15,765 bases of DNA, taken from the NCBI GenBank assembly GCA_964510065.1, contig CAZEAC010000104.1, forward strand, positions 1 to 15,765, read 5' to 3'. The position numbers and the translations under genes are program-made. Numbering within the stretch: position 1 is the stretch's first letter; every line of letters starts with the position of its first letter. This DNA comes from CAZEAC01 sp964510065. GTDB lineage: Bacteria > Bdellovibrionota_C > UBA2361 > CAIXSY01. The notes beneath the pieces are model-generated. The model was not told where the DNA came from, did no database searches, and saw only the letters and a program-made list of their open reading frames with translations. Positions 1 to 8,019 of the stretch are shown here, piece by piece.

Positions 1-709
1 TCGAATGATAGCCAGGGCAAGGGAGTTAAAGCTCTCTGGCAAAGCGTCCAGTAAACAAAAACAAAAAGCGCCGTCTGTTCGACCACTCTTGGAAGTCGCA
101 AAGCCAGCAGATGACGACTATGTACCAACGAAACGAGGCAGACGGTTATATTGCATCTGTTGGGACCAAGAAATTAGGGAAAGCTATTTATCCTTTATCC
201 AAGAGTCGATTGCACAGTGTCGAAAAGTACTTGGCTGCTGGAGAAGCGGGAACTTTACCGTCATGTGGCCACCTGGATTCTTTCCACCTTCGGCGATTCG
301 GAGGGTGAATCCGGTATTCGCTGTAGCTTAGAGATCATTCGCGCGGAATCGTTCTTTAGTCTTTTCGCTTTCTTGCATGGCTTCGCGCTACTGCGGTGAG
401 CTACTCCGTAGCCCAGCGGTTTAGAGCCTGTGACTCCTAAATGAGCCATTTGCCACAAAGCCTCTGCGCTTGCAGCCTCGAGAAGTAACAGTTCATCGGC
501 AGATCGAAGAAACCCGAGATTTATCTTTGAGACTTTGCTACTTTCGAGGTGACTTCCGGGGCGACTAGGCCGACACCAAGATCAAAATTTTTTTGACTTT
601 CTTCAAATAGGATAACGATACATTCCAATCTCGCCCCTGCAACAAACTAAGAGTAATTACCCTGTGCCGTCATAACCCCCTATAAACACTGCTTAAAACA
701 TCATTTTTC
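1..709. other. Region with no supportable gene
   Basis: Several short open frames cross this stretch on both strands, the longest 108 codons at 5-331 on the plus strand. None has a Shine-Dalgarno site, a recognisable domain or an overlapping homologous frame. A 65-codon frame at 111-308 reads somewhat like protein (a basic, Lys/Leu-rich middle part) and could be a gene remnant, but nothing decides this. A TTGACT...GATACA pair with an 18-bp spacer at 593-622 could be a sigma-70 promoter firing toward fliD; it is weaker evidence than the sigma-28-like site nearer the gene. I see no tRNA, terminator hairpin or large repeat here. Confidence 0.5.
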
Positions 710-725
710 TAAAGTCGCGACTTTA
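710..725. repeat. 16-bp perfect palindrome over the fliD -35
   Basis: TAAAGTCGCGACTTTA is identical to its own reverse complement and contains the whole -35 box of the sigma-28-like promoter. A dimeric regulator bound here would block or modulate sigma-28 RNA polymerase. Part of the symmetry could be coincidence, since TAAA is imposed by the promoter, but the CGCG centre and right arm are not. Confidence 0.6.
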
Positions 726-736
726 ATTTCCGATAT
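710..736 (+). promoter_or_regulatory. Sigma-28 (FliA)-type promoter of fliD
   Basis: TAAAGTCG at 710-717, an 11-bp spacer, then TCCGATAT at 729-736. The known flagellar sigma-28 consensus is TAAAGTTT, 11 bp, GCCGATAA, so each box matches at 6 of 8 positions with the exact spacing. Transcription would start near 743, giving a leader of roughly 50 nt before the fliD start at 795. fliD is a known sigma-28 target in many flagellated bacteria, so position and neighbour agree. The site is read by eye and has not been scored against a matrix. Confidence 0.7.
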
Positions 737-794
737 TCTCAATTGAGCATAGATGGGCACGGAGTCCTCTCTTTTTACAAGGAAGTAGCAGTAC

Positions 795-2204
795 ATGAGC
801 TCTCTGATTAACTTTTCAGGTCTGGCCTCAGGGATTGATTCCTCGGCACTAATAAAAGCAGTTCTCGATCAACAGCGCACAAGCCGCCTGACGCCACTCG
901 AAGAGAAAGTTTCCACTCTCACCGAAACGAATAGCTCACTCGACAAACTCAGCGACCTTCTCGAGACACTGAAAACCAAAGCAACCAGCTTCCGCGCGGT
1001 TTCGGGCGGCGCAATTAGTAAAATTGCGAGCTCCTCCGATGAAACCAAGACAAGCGCAGTCGCCTCAAATGGCGCGACCAACGGAACCTACAGCCTGACC
1101 GTAAGCCAGCTCGCAAGAAACGGCGTGGCGTCGTTTGATGATCGATTTAGTTCGGCGTCAAGCGCAATTAACTCTTCGATAAACAATGGCGCGTTAGCCG
1201 CGGACCGAACTGTTGACGTAAGCATCGGCACAGGTACAAACATGGAAACCGTGAGCATCGAGCTCACGAGCAGCACCACCGCGCAGCAATTTGTAGACAG
1301 TTTTAATAGTAGCGCTGAAAACGCCGAGGCATCGCTGGTAAATGTTGGCACTTCCGCGTCACCCTCTTATGCAATTGTCATTACCGGGAATTACCAAGGA
1401 ACCGATCAGGGGCAGATTGCAATTACCGTTGGCACTGAAATTCAAAGCGCAGGCACAGGAGCCTTCACTTCAAATACGCTCACACAAGCACAAAACTCGC
1501 AGTTTATTGTCTCTGGTATCACCGGGACGATCTCGCGTCCTACGAATAGCGTCACTGATGTTATCAGTGGCTTAACTCTAAATTTCAAGGCAACTGGCGC
1601 TTCAACGGTGAGCGTCAGCAACGATGCTGACGCAACCATCTCTACGGTACAGGATTTTGTTGACGCTTATAACGAAGTCGTCCGCTATGCTGTCGAACAG
1701 GATCAGATAACTCGCGAAGAAGATGGCAATGTCGTTACCAACATTTTCTCGCCACTTGCAAATTCTTCGCTCGATGAGAACATATTAGGTGCTCTACGCG
1801 ATAGTCTTCGAGGAGCGAGCAGCAGCAGCGGGACTGCTCGCGTGCTTGCCGATCTGGGCATCACCACCGAGCGTGATGGTACTTTGAAATTTGACACAGA
1901 CACCTTCCAAGACGCGATTGACAATGACTCGCAAGGCGTACAAACGATCCTTGAAACGCTTGGTGAGGATCTGGCCTCAGTAAATGGCACGATATCTCAG
2001 TATACTCGGTTTAATGGTCTGATTGATGTACAGGAAAGCTCCAACCAATCGCAAATTAGTACGCTCAACGATCGGATTGCCGATATCGAAGCGAGCTTGG
2101 CTAAGCAGGAAGAAAATCTTGTCTCGCGCTACGCGCGTCTCGAGGGATTGATAGGTCAACTCAACTCACAACAAACCGCGCTTTCGTCACTGCTACCAAG
2201 CTAG
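795..2204 (+). CDS. fliD: Flagellar filament cap / hook-associated protein 2 FliD
   Basis: FliD caps the growing flagellar filament and helps fold exported flagellin at the distal end. The 469-residue product has the FliD N-terminal signature in its first 75 residues (FSGLASGIDSS, then a long helix with LTPLEEKVSTL) and a TSAV...GTYSLTVSQLA block near residues 90-110. The middle is Ser/Thr/Asn-rich and variable. The C-terminal domain includes TVQDFVDAYNEV and a final heptad-rich helix ending about 10 residues before the stop. There are no cysteines, as usual for exported axial proteins. The start is supported by AAGGAAG at 779-785, 9 nt before the ATG. The length is typical of the family. No flaG, fliS or flagellin lies next to it, so it is a lone flagellar gene in this window. 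Its stop shares the tetranucleotide CTAG with the stop of the convergent downstream gene. Confidence 0.93.
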   Translation: MSSLINFSGLASGIDSSALIKAVLDQQRTSRLTPLEEKVSTLTETNSSLDKLSDLLETLKTKATSFRAVSGGAISKIASSSDETKTSAVASNGATNGTYSLTVSQLARNGVASFDDRFSSASSAINSSINNGALAADRTVDVSIGTGTNMETVSIELTSSTTAQQFVDSFNSSAENAEASLVNVGTSASPSYAIVITGNYQGTDQGQIAITVGTEIQSAGTGAFTSNTLTQAQNSQFIVSGITGTISRPTNSVTDVISGLTLNFKATGASTVSVSNDADATISTVQDFVDAYNEVVRYAVEQDQITREEDGNVVTNIFSPLANSSLDENILGALRDSLRGASSSSGTARVLADLGITTERDGTLKFDTDTFQDAIDNDSQGVQTILETLGEDLASVNGTISQYTRFNGLIDVQESSNQSQISTLNDRIADIEASLAKQEENLVSRYARLEGLIGQLNSQQTALSSLLPS

Positions 2205-3079
2205 CCCGGTTCTTTCAACGCTGCATGTGCTGCCATATGAATCACGCCATTATTATTGGCGGGAGTGAAGCTTTCTAATTCAGTATTGACGCTTCCAATA
2301 AAGACCGAACTTCGTATCTTAAGCACCTCGCGCTTCTCATCGGCTGAGAGATAAATCTGCGCTTCGCGAAGCTTCTTCGCAGCTTTCGGGGTACTTAGAT
2401 TAATTACTTTCGGGACTATAACCCAAACCTCGCGCTCTTCGCCGTCAAACTCGAGCGTGCTCTTCTTTTGCGCGGTTAAGGTAATAAGATAACGGACCTT
2501 GCCATTAAAAGTATCAAATTCATAAGACGCGTTCTCTTTCCACTCCAAACTTCGCGCTAAAAACGCCGCTGAAATTGGATCAACGGTAAAGTTGTCAGGA
2601 ACAAATCGGGTAATCGTCGACGACTTTCCAACCTGGGAACGCACAGATTCAATCTCGCCGTTTTGTTTAAACGTCATCTGGGTATTTTTTATTCGCGAAT
2701 TCTCCTGATGATCAATAACGGAGCGAAGCGGTGTGAGCTTCTGAGCATTTATCAGTCCTTCAGCGCGGTAGCGCAGCCGATAAAAGATGTCGATGCCACG
2801 CGCTGTTTTGGCAGAGGAGACCACACGATAATTGTCGCCCTCTTTGGTCACCGTTATAGACGCTGATGCGGCGGGAATTCCCTGCCAGCTTACCGAATAG
2901 TCATACGTTCCAAGGGGCGGTTCAAAATTTGGTCCGCGGGTATACGCCGGCGTGGATACATGCACTTGATCGACTGGAATAGGTGCAGCTGGGCTTTCTT
3001 CGGAATATGCCGAGACCACGCCGACAACCATCAGCGCGGTGGAAAGCAACAGCACAAAAAGTAACTTACGGGCTTTCAT
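2201..3079 (-). CDS. DUF3108-type secreted/periplasmic protein
   Basis: This is a 292-residue protein with a clear N-terminal signal peptide: KARK, then a hydrophobic stretch to about residue 23, with likely cleavage near VVSA. The mature part has the features I associate with DUF3108: an early GTYDYSVSWQGIPAASASI strand pair, a following KTARGIDIFYRLRYRAEG segment, and a C-terminal EREVWVI/KREVLKI strand pair. It is probably an all-beta envelope protein; the biochemical role of the family is not known to me. The ATG at 3079 is the natural start because the signal peptide begins there, but no strong Shine-Dalgarno precedes it. It is convergent with fliD, and the two stop codons overlap in CTAG (2201-2204), leaving no space for a terminator. 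Confidence 0.75.
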   Translation of the reverse strand: MKARKLLFVLLLSTALMVVGVVSAYSEESPAAPIPVDQVHVSTPAYTRGPNFEPPLGTYDYSVSWQGIPAASASITVTKEGDNYRVVSSAKTARGIDIFYRLRYRAEGLINAQKLTPLRSVIDHQENSRIKNTQMTFKQNGEIESVRSQVGKSSTITRFVPDNFTVDPISAAFLARSLEWKENASYEFDTFNGKVRYLITLTAQKKSTLEFDGEEREVWVIVPKVINLSTPKAAKKLREAQIYLSADEKREVLKIRSSVFIGSVNTELESFTPANNNGVIHMAAHAALKEPG

Positions 3080-3327
3080 GTACTCTATCTCTGATATGAG
3101 TCAACCCACTCGCCTTTTGGCTCCACACTATTGGATCACGGTGGACTAGACGAAGGTTCCCCAATTCAATTAAAATATCGGTTCTCGTCCCGGCAATTGT
3201 AGTGTGGGCTCAGATTTTAAGCCAGTACCTACCCCCTGGGATGCATTAACTTACTGTAATTACTATGCTTTGCTGCGACCTCGATAAAATCAAGCATTCG
3301 CAAATCACGTTATAGGAATAGCGGCTG

Positions 3328-3891
3328 ATGACCTCAATTCTTCTACAGCAGTCTCCGGCCACCGTAGTTGCCCTGACCAGCCTTTTTGCTGACGAACTCG
3401 GAGACTTCGAAGTTGCGTTCGACTTCGCACTTCAACACGGCGCTTCGCGAGAATGGCCAGTTGAACGCGCACCCGGAGCCTCATTTAATCCGCGTCCCTG
3501 CCGCATTATGCAAATTATCATGCGCGAAGCAAAAACTAAGGACCGCGACCTGCTCCTCGGCTCGGTGCTCGCATCAGTAGAAGATACGGAATTGCTGACG
3601 CTGCTTCGTGAGCCAAAGCTCCTTCGCGCGATCCAAATCGCGCGAGCGGCTCTCCGCGGTGACAGCAGCGCTGAAACAGCAATTATCCGTCTCGCACTGC
3701 TTCTCGATCAAGCCCGCCATCTGCACATGACATTTCTCTCATCAACCGAAAGGCGCCAGCGTGCTATGGACATTCTCAAATTGTGCGACGAGTTGCCGAT
3801 TAACTCTCTCGAAGCCGACTCATGCGGCAGTTCTCTTGCAAGAAAAGTAAAACAAGCCGTTGAGCGCTACATTCGAACTCGCGTAGACTGA
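3328..3891 (+). CDS. Hypothetical helical protein upstream of plsC
   Basis: This is a 187-residue protein I do not recognise. It is predicted from its composition to be mostly alpha-helical and soluble, with no signal peptide or membrane segment. A stretch near residues 120-135 (IIRLALLLDQARHLHM) recalls the helix after the metal site in HD-type phosphohydrolases, but no HD dyad is visible, so I do not assign that function. AGGAA lies about 9 nt before the ATG and supports the start. The stop is only 10 nt before the plsC-like ATG, so the two genes are almost certainly co-transcribed, and a link to phospholipid synthesis or its control is possible. Two cysteines are present (FNPRPCRIM and LEADSCGSS) with no metal-binding spacing. 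Confidence 0.75.
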   Translation: MTSILLQQSPATVVALTSLFADELGDFEVAFDFALQHGASREWPVERAPGASFNPRPCRIMQIIMREAKTKDRDLLLGSVLASVEDTELLTLLREPKLLRAIQIARAALRGDSSAETAIIRLALLLDQARHLHMTFLSSTERRQRAMDILKLCDELPINSLEADSCGSSLARKVKQAVERYIRTRVD

Positions 3892-3901
3892 GTTATAGCC
3901 A

Positions 3902-4708
3902 ATGCATATTACGTCTCCCCGACTTCTCATCTCCTGGTTTCTTACTGCTCCCTTTTTACTGTTTTTCTTTGCAATTCTTCTGTGCATGCACCCACTACTT
4001 GTGGCTTCGCGAGCGTTTGGCCTCGGAGTATTTCAGCGAGCGCTGAGCCTGCTCAACGTGCTGATTATCCTGGCGCTGCGCCTCGCCGGCACAAAATTTC
4101 AGGTCGAAATTCAGGGACAGATTCCACAAAGCGGCCCTTTAATAATTGTTTCGAATCATCAAAGCATGTTCGACATCCCGCTTTTCCTTTGGTATTTGCG
4201 CCGACTCAGACCAGTTTTTGTGGCGAAAAAAGAGCTTGGTCGCTGGATTCCAAGCATCTCCTTTTCGCTTCGCAATATGGGTTCAATCCTTATCGATCGT
4301 AAGAACCCTTCGCACGCCGTGCCAATGATCCGCGAACTTGGAGCCCGAGCGGAGCGCGAACACTTCGCGGTCTGTATTTTTCCCGAGGGTACTCGTGCGC
4401 GCGACGGCGTAATCAAAAAATTCAAAGTTTCTGGCTTCACCTCGCTTCTCGAGACGATGCCTTCGGCCAAGATTCTCCCGGTAGCCGTGGAAAATTCATG
4501 GATTCTTGTCAAAAATCAGCTGCTGCCGATCCCCTTTGGGATTACGGTGCGATTTACAGTATTCCCCGCAATTATTCCTCACGGTGAAACTCCCGCGGAT
4601 CTGCTTGGTAGCGTCGAATCGTTAATTGGCTCGGCGATACGCCAAGAAATCACGCCGCTCGGTCTTGGCGCCGATAAAGGTCAAGCGACATCGCCAGCAA
4701 AGACTTAA
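3902..4708 (+). CDS. plsC: 1-acyl-sn-glycerol-3-phosphate acyltransferase (PlsC family)
   Basis: The family transfers an acyl chain to lysophosphatidate to give phosphatidate, the precursor of membrane phospholipids, at the inner face of the cytoplasmic membrane. The 268-residue protein has an N-terminal hydrophobic region (about residues 8-62). Motif I is NHQSMFD, with catalytic His86 and Asp91 in HX4D spacing. Next come GSILIDR (127-133, motif II) and FPEGTRAR (160-167, motif III, which binds the glycerol phosphate), followed by a LPVAVENS strand near 190 resembling motif IV. The length is normal. It follows the helical gene at 3328 by 10 nt. Its last 59 bp overlap the convergent gene on the other strand, so the C-terminal tail after about residue 249 (Gly/Ala/Thr-rich) may be unconserved. 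Related acyltransferases of other substrate specificity cannot be excluded. Confidence 0.9.
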   Translation: MHITSPRLLISWFLTAPFLLFFFAILLCMHPLLVASRAFGLGVFQRALSLLNVLIILALRLAGTKFQVEIQGQIPQSGPLIIVSNHQSMFDIPLFLWYLRRLRPVFVAKKELGRWIPSISFSLRNMGSILIDRKNPSHAVPMIRELGARAEREHFAVCIFPEGTRARDGVIKKFKVSGFTSLLETMPSAKILPVAVENSWILVKNQLLPIPFGITVRFTVFPAIIPHGETPADLLGSVESLIGSAIRQEITPLGLGADKGQATSPAKT

Positions 4709-7352
4709 GTACTGGATTAAGCCTTCCGTCTGGCGTGGCGTTGTCATGCAGCGGTCCACCATAGGCTAGCATTTTAAATTTTTCCTTCCGTCCGCAGCGC
4801 GGATCATCTGAAAAACAATAAATCGGAGTGAAGGTCGCCTGCGGATGGCGCTCACGTGCCCTAAGAATTGCTTTTTGTATCGGCCCGGCTTCCACATCAA
4901 TTGACGACACTAAATTCGTTTCGATCAGCCGATCAATTTTCTGATAGGTTTCATCTCCGGGATGTGCGATCGAGAAATGCCGATCATAACGATGTACACC
5001 AAGCCCCTCGAGCTCTTTTTCGAGCAAGCTCCTGAGCGCCGGATCGTAATTTGTGCGTGCCGCTTCCGCAAAAAGTGTGGTCATCGGGAGCACAATTCCG
5101 TCTTCGTGAATCTCGCGCTCGGGCATAAGAAACCCTTGCGGCTCACTTGAGGGCAGTCCACGGATCTTTTCTCTGGCAAATTGGTCATTTCTTTGAGTGT
5201 CACTAAAGCCGCCGGCGGTCGCGTTAAAAAGTATGTGTGGAATCAGTTTCGGAATAAGCGGCTCACTAAAAATCGCATCGACAAAATGACCGGCAGTGTC
5301 ACCATAGAGCCCACTTCCACCGACTGTCGGAACGATGATCCGGGTAATAGCTCCTTCTTCGTTTCTCACGTAGGCCACATGCACGTTGCCGATACTTTTT
5401 GAGCGATACTCCCGAATATCAATATTGTCGCCATAAACCTCGCGAAGCTGTTTTGGATGCAACAAAATCATCACCTGTGTGGGCAAGGCATGCGGAAGCA
5501 CCACGGGTTGCCCCAATATCATGCTGCCGGTCCGTGCTTCGCCGTCCTGTGTCAGCACATCATGTAACCCTTTTTGCACCTCGTCGGCGACACTTTGAAT
5601 GCCATCGACCAATACGATCTTATCGAGCGGCACTCCTTGATTATTATTGTTTCGATAGAGCAGCAACGCACCGGCATTACTCAGCTGCCGCGAACGTCCA
5701 AGATGTGACACCAAAACTGCCGACGTGCCATCGCGAAAGAACACCCAGCTTCTTGCGAAGGATCCGTAGGCGCCTTGCAGATTCATTACTAAGGAGTTAT
5801 CGGGGATCGCCGGATCAACTCGGCGTGGCCCGTATTTCCAGTGCACATACGAGAGTCCATCCTCGTGCGATCCATTGAAGAAGATCACTGGAACTTTTCC
5901 GCCGGTGACCGCTTCAAGTACGTCGTCCGGGAAACGCATCGCCGCATAGGCCGCGCCACCGACAGCGGAGAGTTCGCCCTTCTGCAGCCTCTTTTGCAGA
6001 TCGTCGAGGGCTTGATACGCTGGATCATCTTTGGACAGCTCGAAGCCCATCGGTGGGTTAAGATAAAGCGCGGCTGGGCGATGCTGAATCGCTATCGAGA
6101 GAATTCCCGATTCGCCGCGCTTAACCCGAGCATTAAATAGCGTTTCTATCCGTCTATCGAGTTCCTTTAAAATTCTTGGCAAATCCTCGCCGTGTACCTT
6201 GACGCAGCGGGCAAGAATCGATTCCAACGCACGATCCCAGCCGTGAAGGCTAATTCGCCGCTCCGCCTGGCGAATGCCATCACCGAGCCAGGCAATCTCA
6301 AGCATTCGATCGAATAGTTTCTGTCGTTCGCAGGGCGCAAAGCCACTGCGCTCGACCAACGCAAGGAGGCGCGGGAGCTGCTCTTTCAGGAGCTTTTTCT
6401 CCTCTTTCCGTACAATCAGTCGAAAGCTATGCAACGCGATCCCGGTGCGCTCTTCCTCCGAAAAGTTATCATGGAGCGCGAGCGCTCTGGCCTGACGCGC
6501 AAGTTCAATGAGCTTTTCGCGGTTAAGGTAAAGCGCCAACGTCGAGACCGATCGTACAAGCGCCCACGATTGTTGAATCGGATTAATAACGCGGCTTGTG
6601 CAGTCGGCTTCAAAGGGCGATTCAACACAGCATGACTGCGGATTAAGCGTTCTCTGTATACCTTCGGCACCAGTGACCGCTTTGATCGCTTGACGCGTTA
6701 TCAGCGCGGCAATATTTTGGCCGCGCGCATGGCGGATCTGCTCGCGGGCCACTTCCGGCATTGGGCCCGCCGGATGCGTCTCATCGATGAGCTTCTGAAT
6801 GCGGTTGTGAAACTCTTTATCGCTTCGAAGAATATCGGCGAGATCTTCCCTGCTAATCTGAAGCAGACGGGTTGATGCACCTTGAAAGACAAGCTGAGAT
6901 TCAGGCGAGAAGCATTCTAGATCGATCAGTGGGTACCCACCGGGAAGTTTGCAGGGATTCCCACAGTTGTTAAAAGCAGTACCCGAATCAAGAACAAAGA
7001 GCACCGTCCGGTCACGATTAATTTTTTCACGAAGATATTGAAGTGAGACAAACTCGCCCCGCTCAATGGTGAGAAGTTTTGGGTTATCCAGTTTTCCCGA
7101 ACGAAATCGCTCGGAGAGCCGCTCAAAGATGTCGCGATGGGGCACCGCCGTGGCACTGAGTGCAGCCAAGTGATCAGCGCGCAGATTTTCACTACTTATC
7201 TCGGGGGCGGGCTTTTCGGGGAGCGTCCGCACGCTTGCGCATGGGCATGCTACAAAATTTTCGGAGCGTACTGATTTTAATTGTTCTGGAAAAGACGACT
7301 CCACACTACTTTTCTCCCCATCAAGTGCTGAGAATACCATGAGAACTGGCAT
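4650..7352 (-). CDS. Large protein: cNMP-binding-like domain plus nucleoside-phosphorylase-like domain (putative)
   Basis: This is a 900-residue cytosolic-looking protein without signal peptide or membrane segments; I cannot name its family. Residues about 75-190 resemble a CRP-type cyclic-nucleotide-binding barrel: IERGEF at 97-102, VLFVLDSGTAF at 117-127, a Pro-Gly-Gly turn at 137-139, then RLLQISREDLADIL at 162-175. The arginine of the phosphate-binding cassette is not evident, so ligand binding may be lost or changed. Residues about 200-410 are helical and charged. Residues about 645-870 recall the purine nucleoside phosphorylase/nucleosidase fold: VPTVGGSGLYGDTAGHF (674-690), LFNATAGGFSD (708-718), VLPMTTLFAEA (754-764) and SSIDVEAGPIQKAI (816-829). 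The last would match the Asp-Met-Glu substrate motif. Cysteines cluster at 36-38, 130-134 and 241-242. The ATG at 7352 has no Shine-Dalgarno; Met5 is an alternative. The C-terminus overlaps plsC by 59 bp. The gene is certain; the domain calls are by eye. Confidence 0.85.
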   Translation of the reverse strand: MPVLMVFSALDGEKSSVESSFPEQLKSVRSENFVACPCASVRTLPEKPAPEISSENLRADHLAALSATAVPHRDIFERLSERFRSGKLDNPKLLTIERGEFVSLQYLREKINRDRTVLFVLDSGTAFNNCGNPCKLPGGYPLIDLECFSPESQLVFQGASTRLLQISREDLADILRSDKEFHNRIQKLIDETHPAGPMPEVAREQIRHARGQNIAALITRQAIKAVTGAEGIQRTLNPQSCCVESPFEADCTSRVINPIQQSWALVRSVSTLALYLNREKLIELARQARALALHDNFSEEERTGIALHSFRLIVRKEEKKLLKEQLPRLLALVERSGFAPCERQKLFDRMLEIAWLGDGIRQAERRISLHGWDRALESILARCVKVHGEDLPRILKELDRRIETLFNARVKRGESGILSIAIQHRPAALYLNPPMGFELSKDDPAYQALDDLQKRLQKGELSAVGGAAYAAMRFPDDVLEAVTGGKVPVIFFNGSHEDGLSYVHWKYGPRRVDPAIPDNSLVMNLQGAYGSFARSWVFFRDGTSAVLVSHLGRSRQLSNAGALLLYRNNNNQGVPLDKIVLVDGIQSVADEVQKGLHDVLTQDGEARTGSMILGQPVVLPHALPTQVMILLHPKQLREVYGDNIDIREYRSKSIGNVHVAYVRNEEGAITRIIVPTVGGSGLYGDTAGHFVDAIFSEPLIPKLIPHILFNATAGGFSDTQRNDQFAREKIRGLPSSEPQGFLMPEREIHEDGIVLPMTTLFAEAARTNYDPALRSLLEKELEGLGVHRYDRHFSIAHPGDETYQKIDRLIETNLVSSIDVEAGPIQKAILRARERHPQATFTPIYCFSDDPRCGRKEKFKMLAYGGPLHDNATPDGRLNPVLKSLLAMSLDLYRRQDRAA

Positions 7353-7461
7353 TTAGCGTTAATTTCTAACAATTCTAGAATAATTATTTCATGATTAGAG
7401 GTTATTATTTGATATCCAAGCGTACTGTGCGGGTGCTCTAAATGAGCTGACGGCGTAGAAG

Positions 7462-7788
7462 CTATTCCGTGGGAGCCAAGAGCTTAAGCCCCACTACGCC
7501 AACGACAATTGCCGCTATGCTCGCGGCCTTCATAAAACTCATGCCCTCGCCATATACAACTGCTCCATAGAGGCATACACCCAGCGCACCCAGCCCGACC
7601 CAAATTGGATAGACCATTGAGATCGGCATATGTTTAAAGGTGTAAGCGAGGAAGAAGAAGTCTCCGCCCAACGAAAGCACGGCAAGGACGGTCGGCCAAA
7701 GTTTCGTGAAATTTTGAGATTCTTTGAGACTAATTGCCCACACAACCTCCGCAATTACTGCGCCGAGCAAATAGAGCCATATCCTCAT
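7462..7788 (-). CDS. SMR-family transporter, Gdx/SugE-like
   Basis: This is a 108-residue inner-membrane protein with four hydrophobic helices, the size of all small multidrug resistance (SMR) transporters, which work as antiparallel dimers driven by protons. Glu14 is the central proton- and substrate-binding residue. Its context EVVWA (14-18), with Tyr60, Trp63, GLGALG (65-70) and GLKL (100-103), matches the guanidinium exporter Gdx/SugE rather than EmrE. Compared without gaps, Gdx Ser42, which lies next to the central Glu in the binding site, is replaced here by Asp43. This could change substrate or coupling, so guanidinium is not certain. No Shine-Dalgarno is visible before the ATG. A sigma-70-like promoter lies at 7830-7858, giving a leader of only about 35 nt, too short for a guanidine riboswitch. 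Confidence 0.9.
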   Translation of the reverse strand: MRIWLYLLGAVIAEVVWAISLKESQNFTKLWPTVLAVLSLGGDFFFLAYTFKHMPISMVYPIWVGLGALGVCLYGAVVYGEGMSFMKAASIAAIVVGVVGLKLLAPTE

Positions 7789-7829
7789 CGCGGAAGCTTT
7801 TAAGACGAAAATTTATGAACGTGCATGCG

Positions 7830-7858
7830 GTTCTAACAACCAAATGGAAATTAATCAA
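7830..7858 (-). promoter_or_regulatory. Sigma-70-like promoter of the SMR gene
   Basis: On the minus strand TTGATT (7858-7853), a 17-bp spacer, then TAGAAC (7835-7830). Four of six bases match in each box with ideal spacing. It is back to back with the tRNA-Leu promoter starting at 7877. Confidence 0.45.
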
Positions 7859-7876
7859 CGCTAGCCCCTGCCCCTG

Positions 7877-7905
7877 TTGACTCCAAACGCGTCATCTCCG
7901 ACAAT
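7877..7905 (+). promoter_or_regulatory. Sigma-70-type promoter of tRNA-Leu
   Basis: TTGACT (7877-7882), a 17-bp spacer, then GACAAT (7900-7905). Five of six bases match in each box. Transcription would begin near 7912, about 5 nt before the tRNA 5' end, which is where a tRNA promoter is expected. Confidence 0.7.
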
Positions 7906-7916
7906 AGCGCTCTCGT

Positions 7917-7999
7917 GCCCGAATGGCGGAATGGCAGACGCGGTGGATTCAAAATCCACTACTGGCAACAGTGTGAAGGTTCAAGTCCTTTTTCGGGCA
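7917..7999 (+). tRNA. tRNA-Leu (anticodon CAA)
   Basis: The 83-nt cloverleaf has an acceptor stem GCCCGAA/TTCGGGC (7917-7923 with 7992-7998) and discriminator A at 7999. The anticodon stem-loop is GTGGA-TTCAAAA-TCCAC, with CAA reading the Leu codon UUG. The long variable arm is ACTG-GCAA-CAGT, as expected of a class II tRNA, and the T-arm is GAAGG-TTCAAGT-CCTTT. The 3' CCA is not encoded, since ATT follows the acceptor stem, so the cell must add CCA enzymatically. No insertion or attachment-site duplication is seen at the 3' end within the window. Confidence 0.96.
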
Positions 8000-8019
8000 T
8001 TTAATAATTTCGGTATTTC

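Noticed and set aside
3123..3208. 8-bp inverted repeat CCACACTA/TAGTGTGG in the gap before the helical gene
   Set aside because: The arms are short, 70 bp apart, and flanking bases do not extend the pairing; chance is likely.
5399..5878. 159-codon plus-strand frame inside the 900-residue gene
   Set aside because: Arg/His/Pro-rich composition typical of an antisense shadow; no ribosome site or domain.
7789..7829. Guanidine riboswitch in the SMR leader
   Set aside because: The leader from the predicted promoter is about 35 nt and shows no paired ACGR-loop hairpins or other guanidine-aptamer signature.
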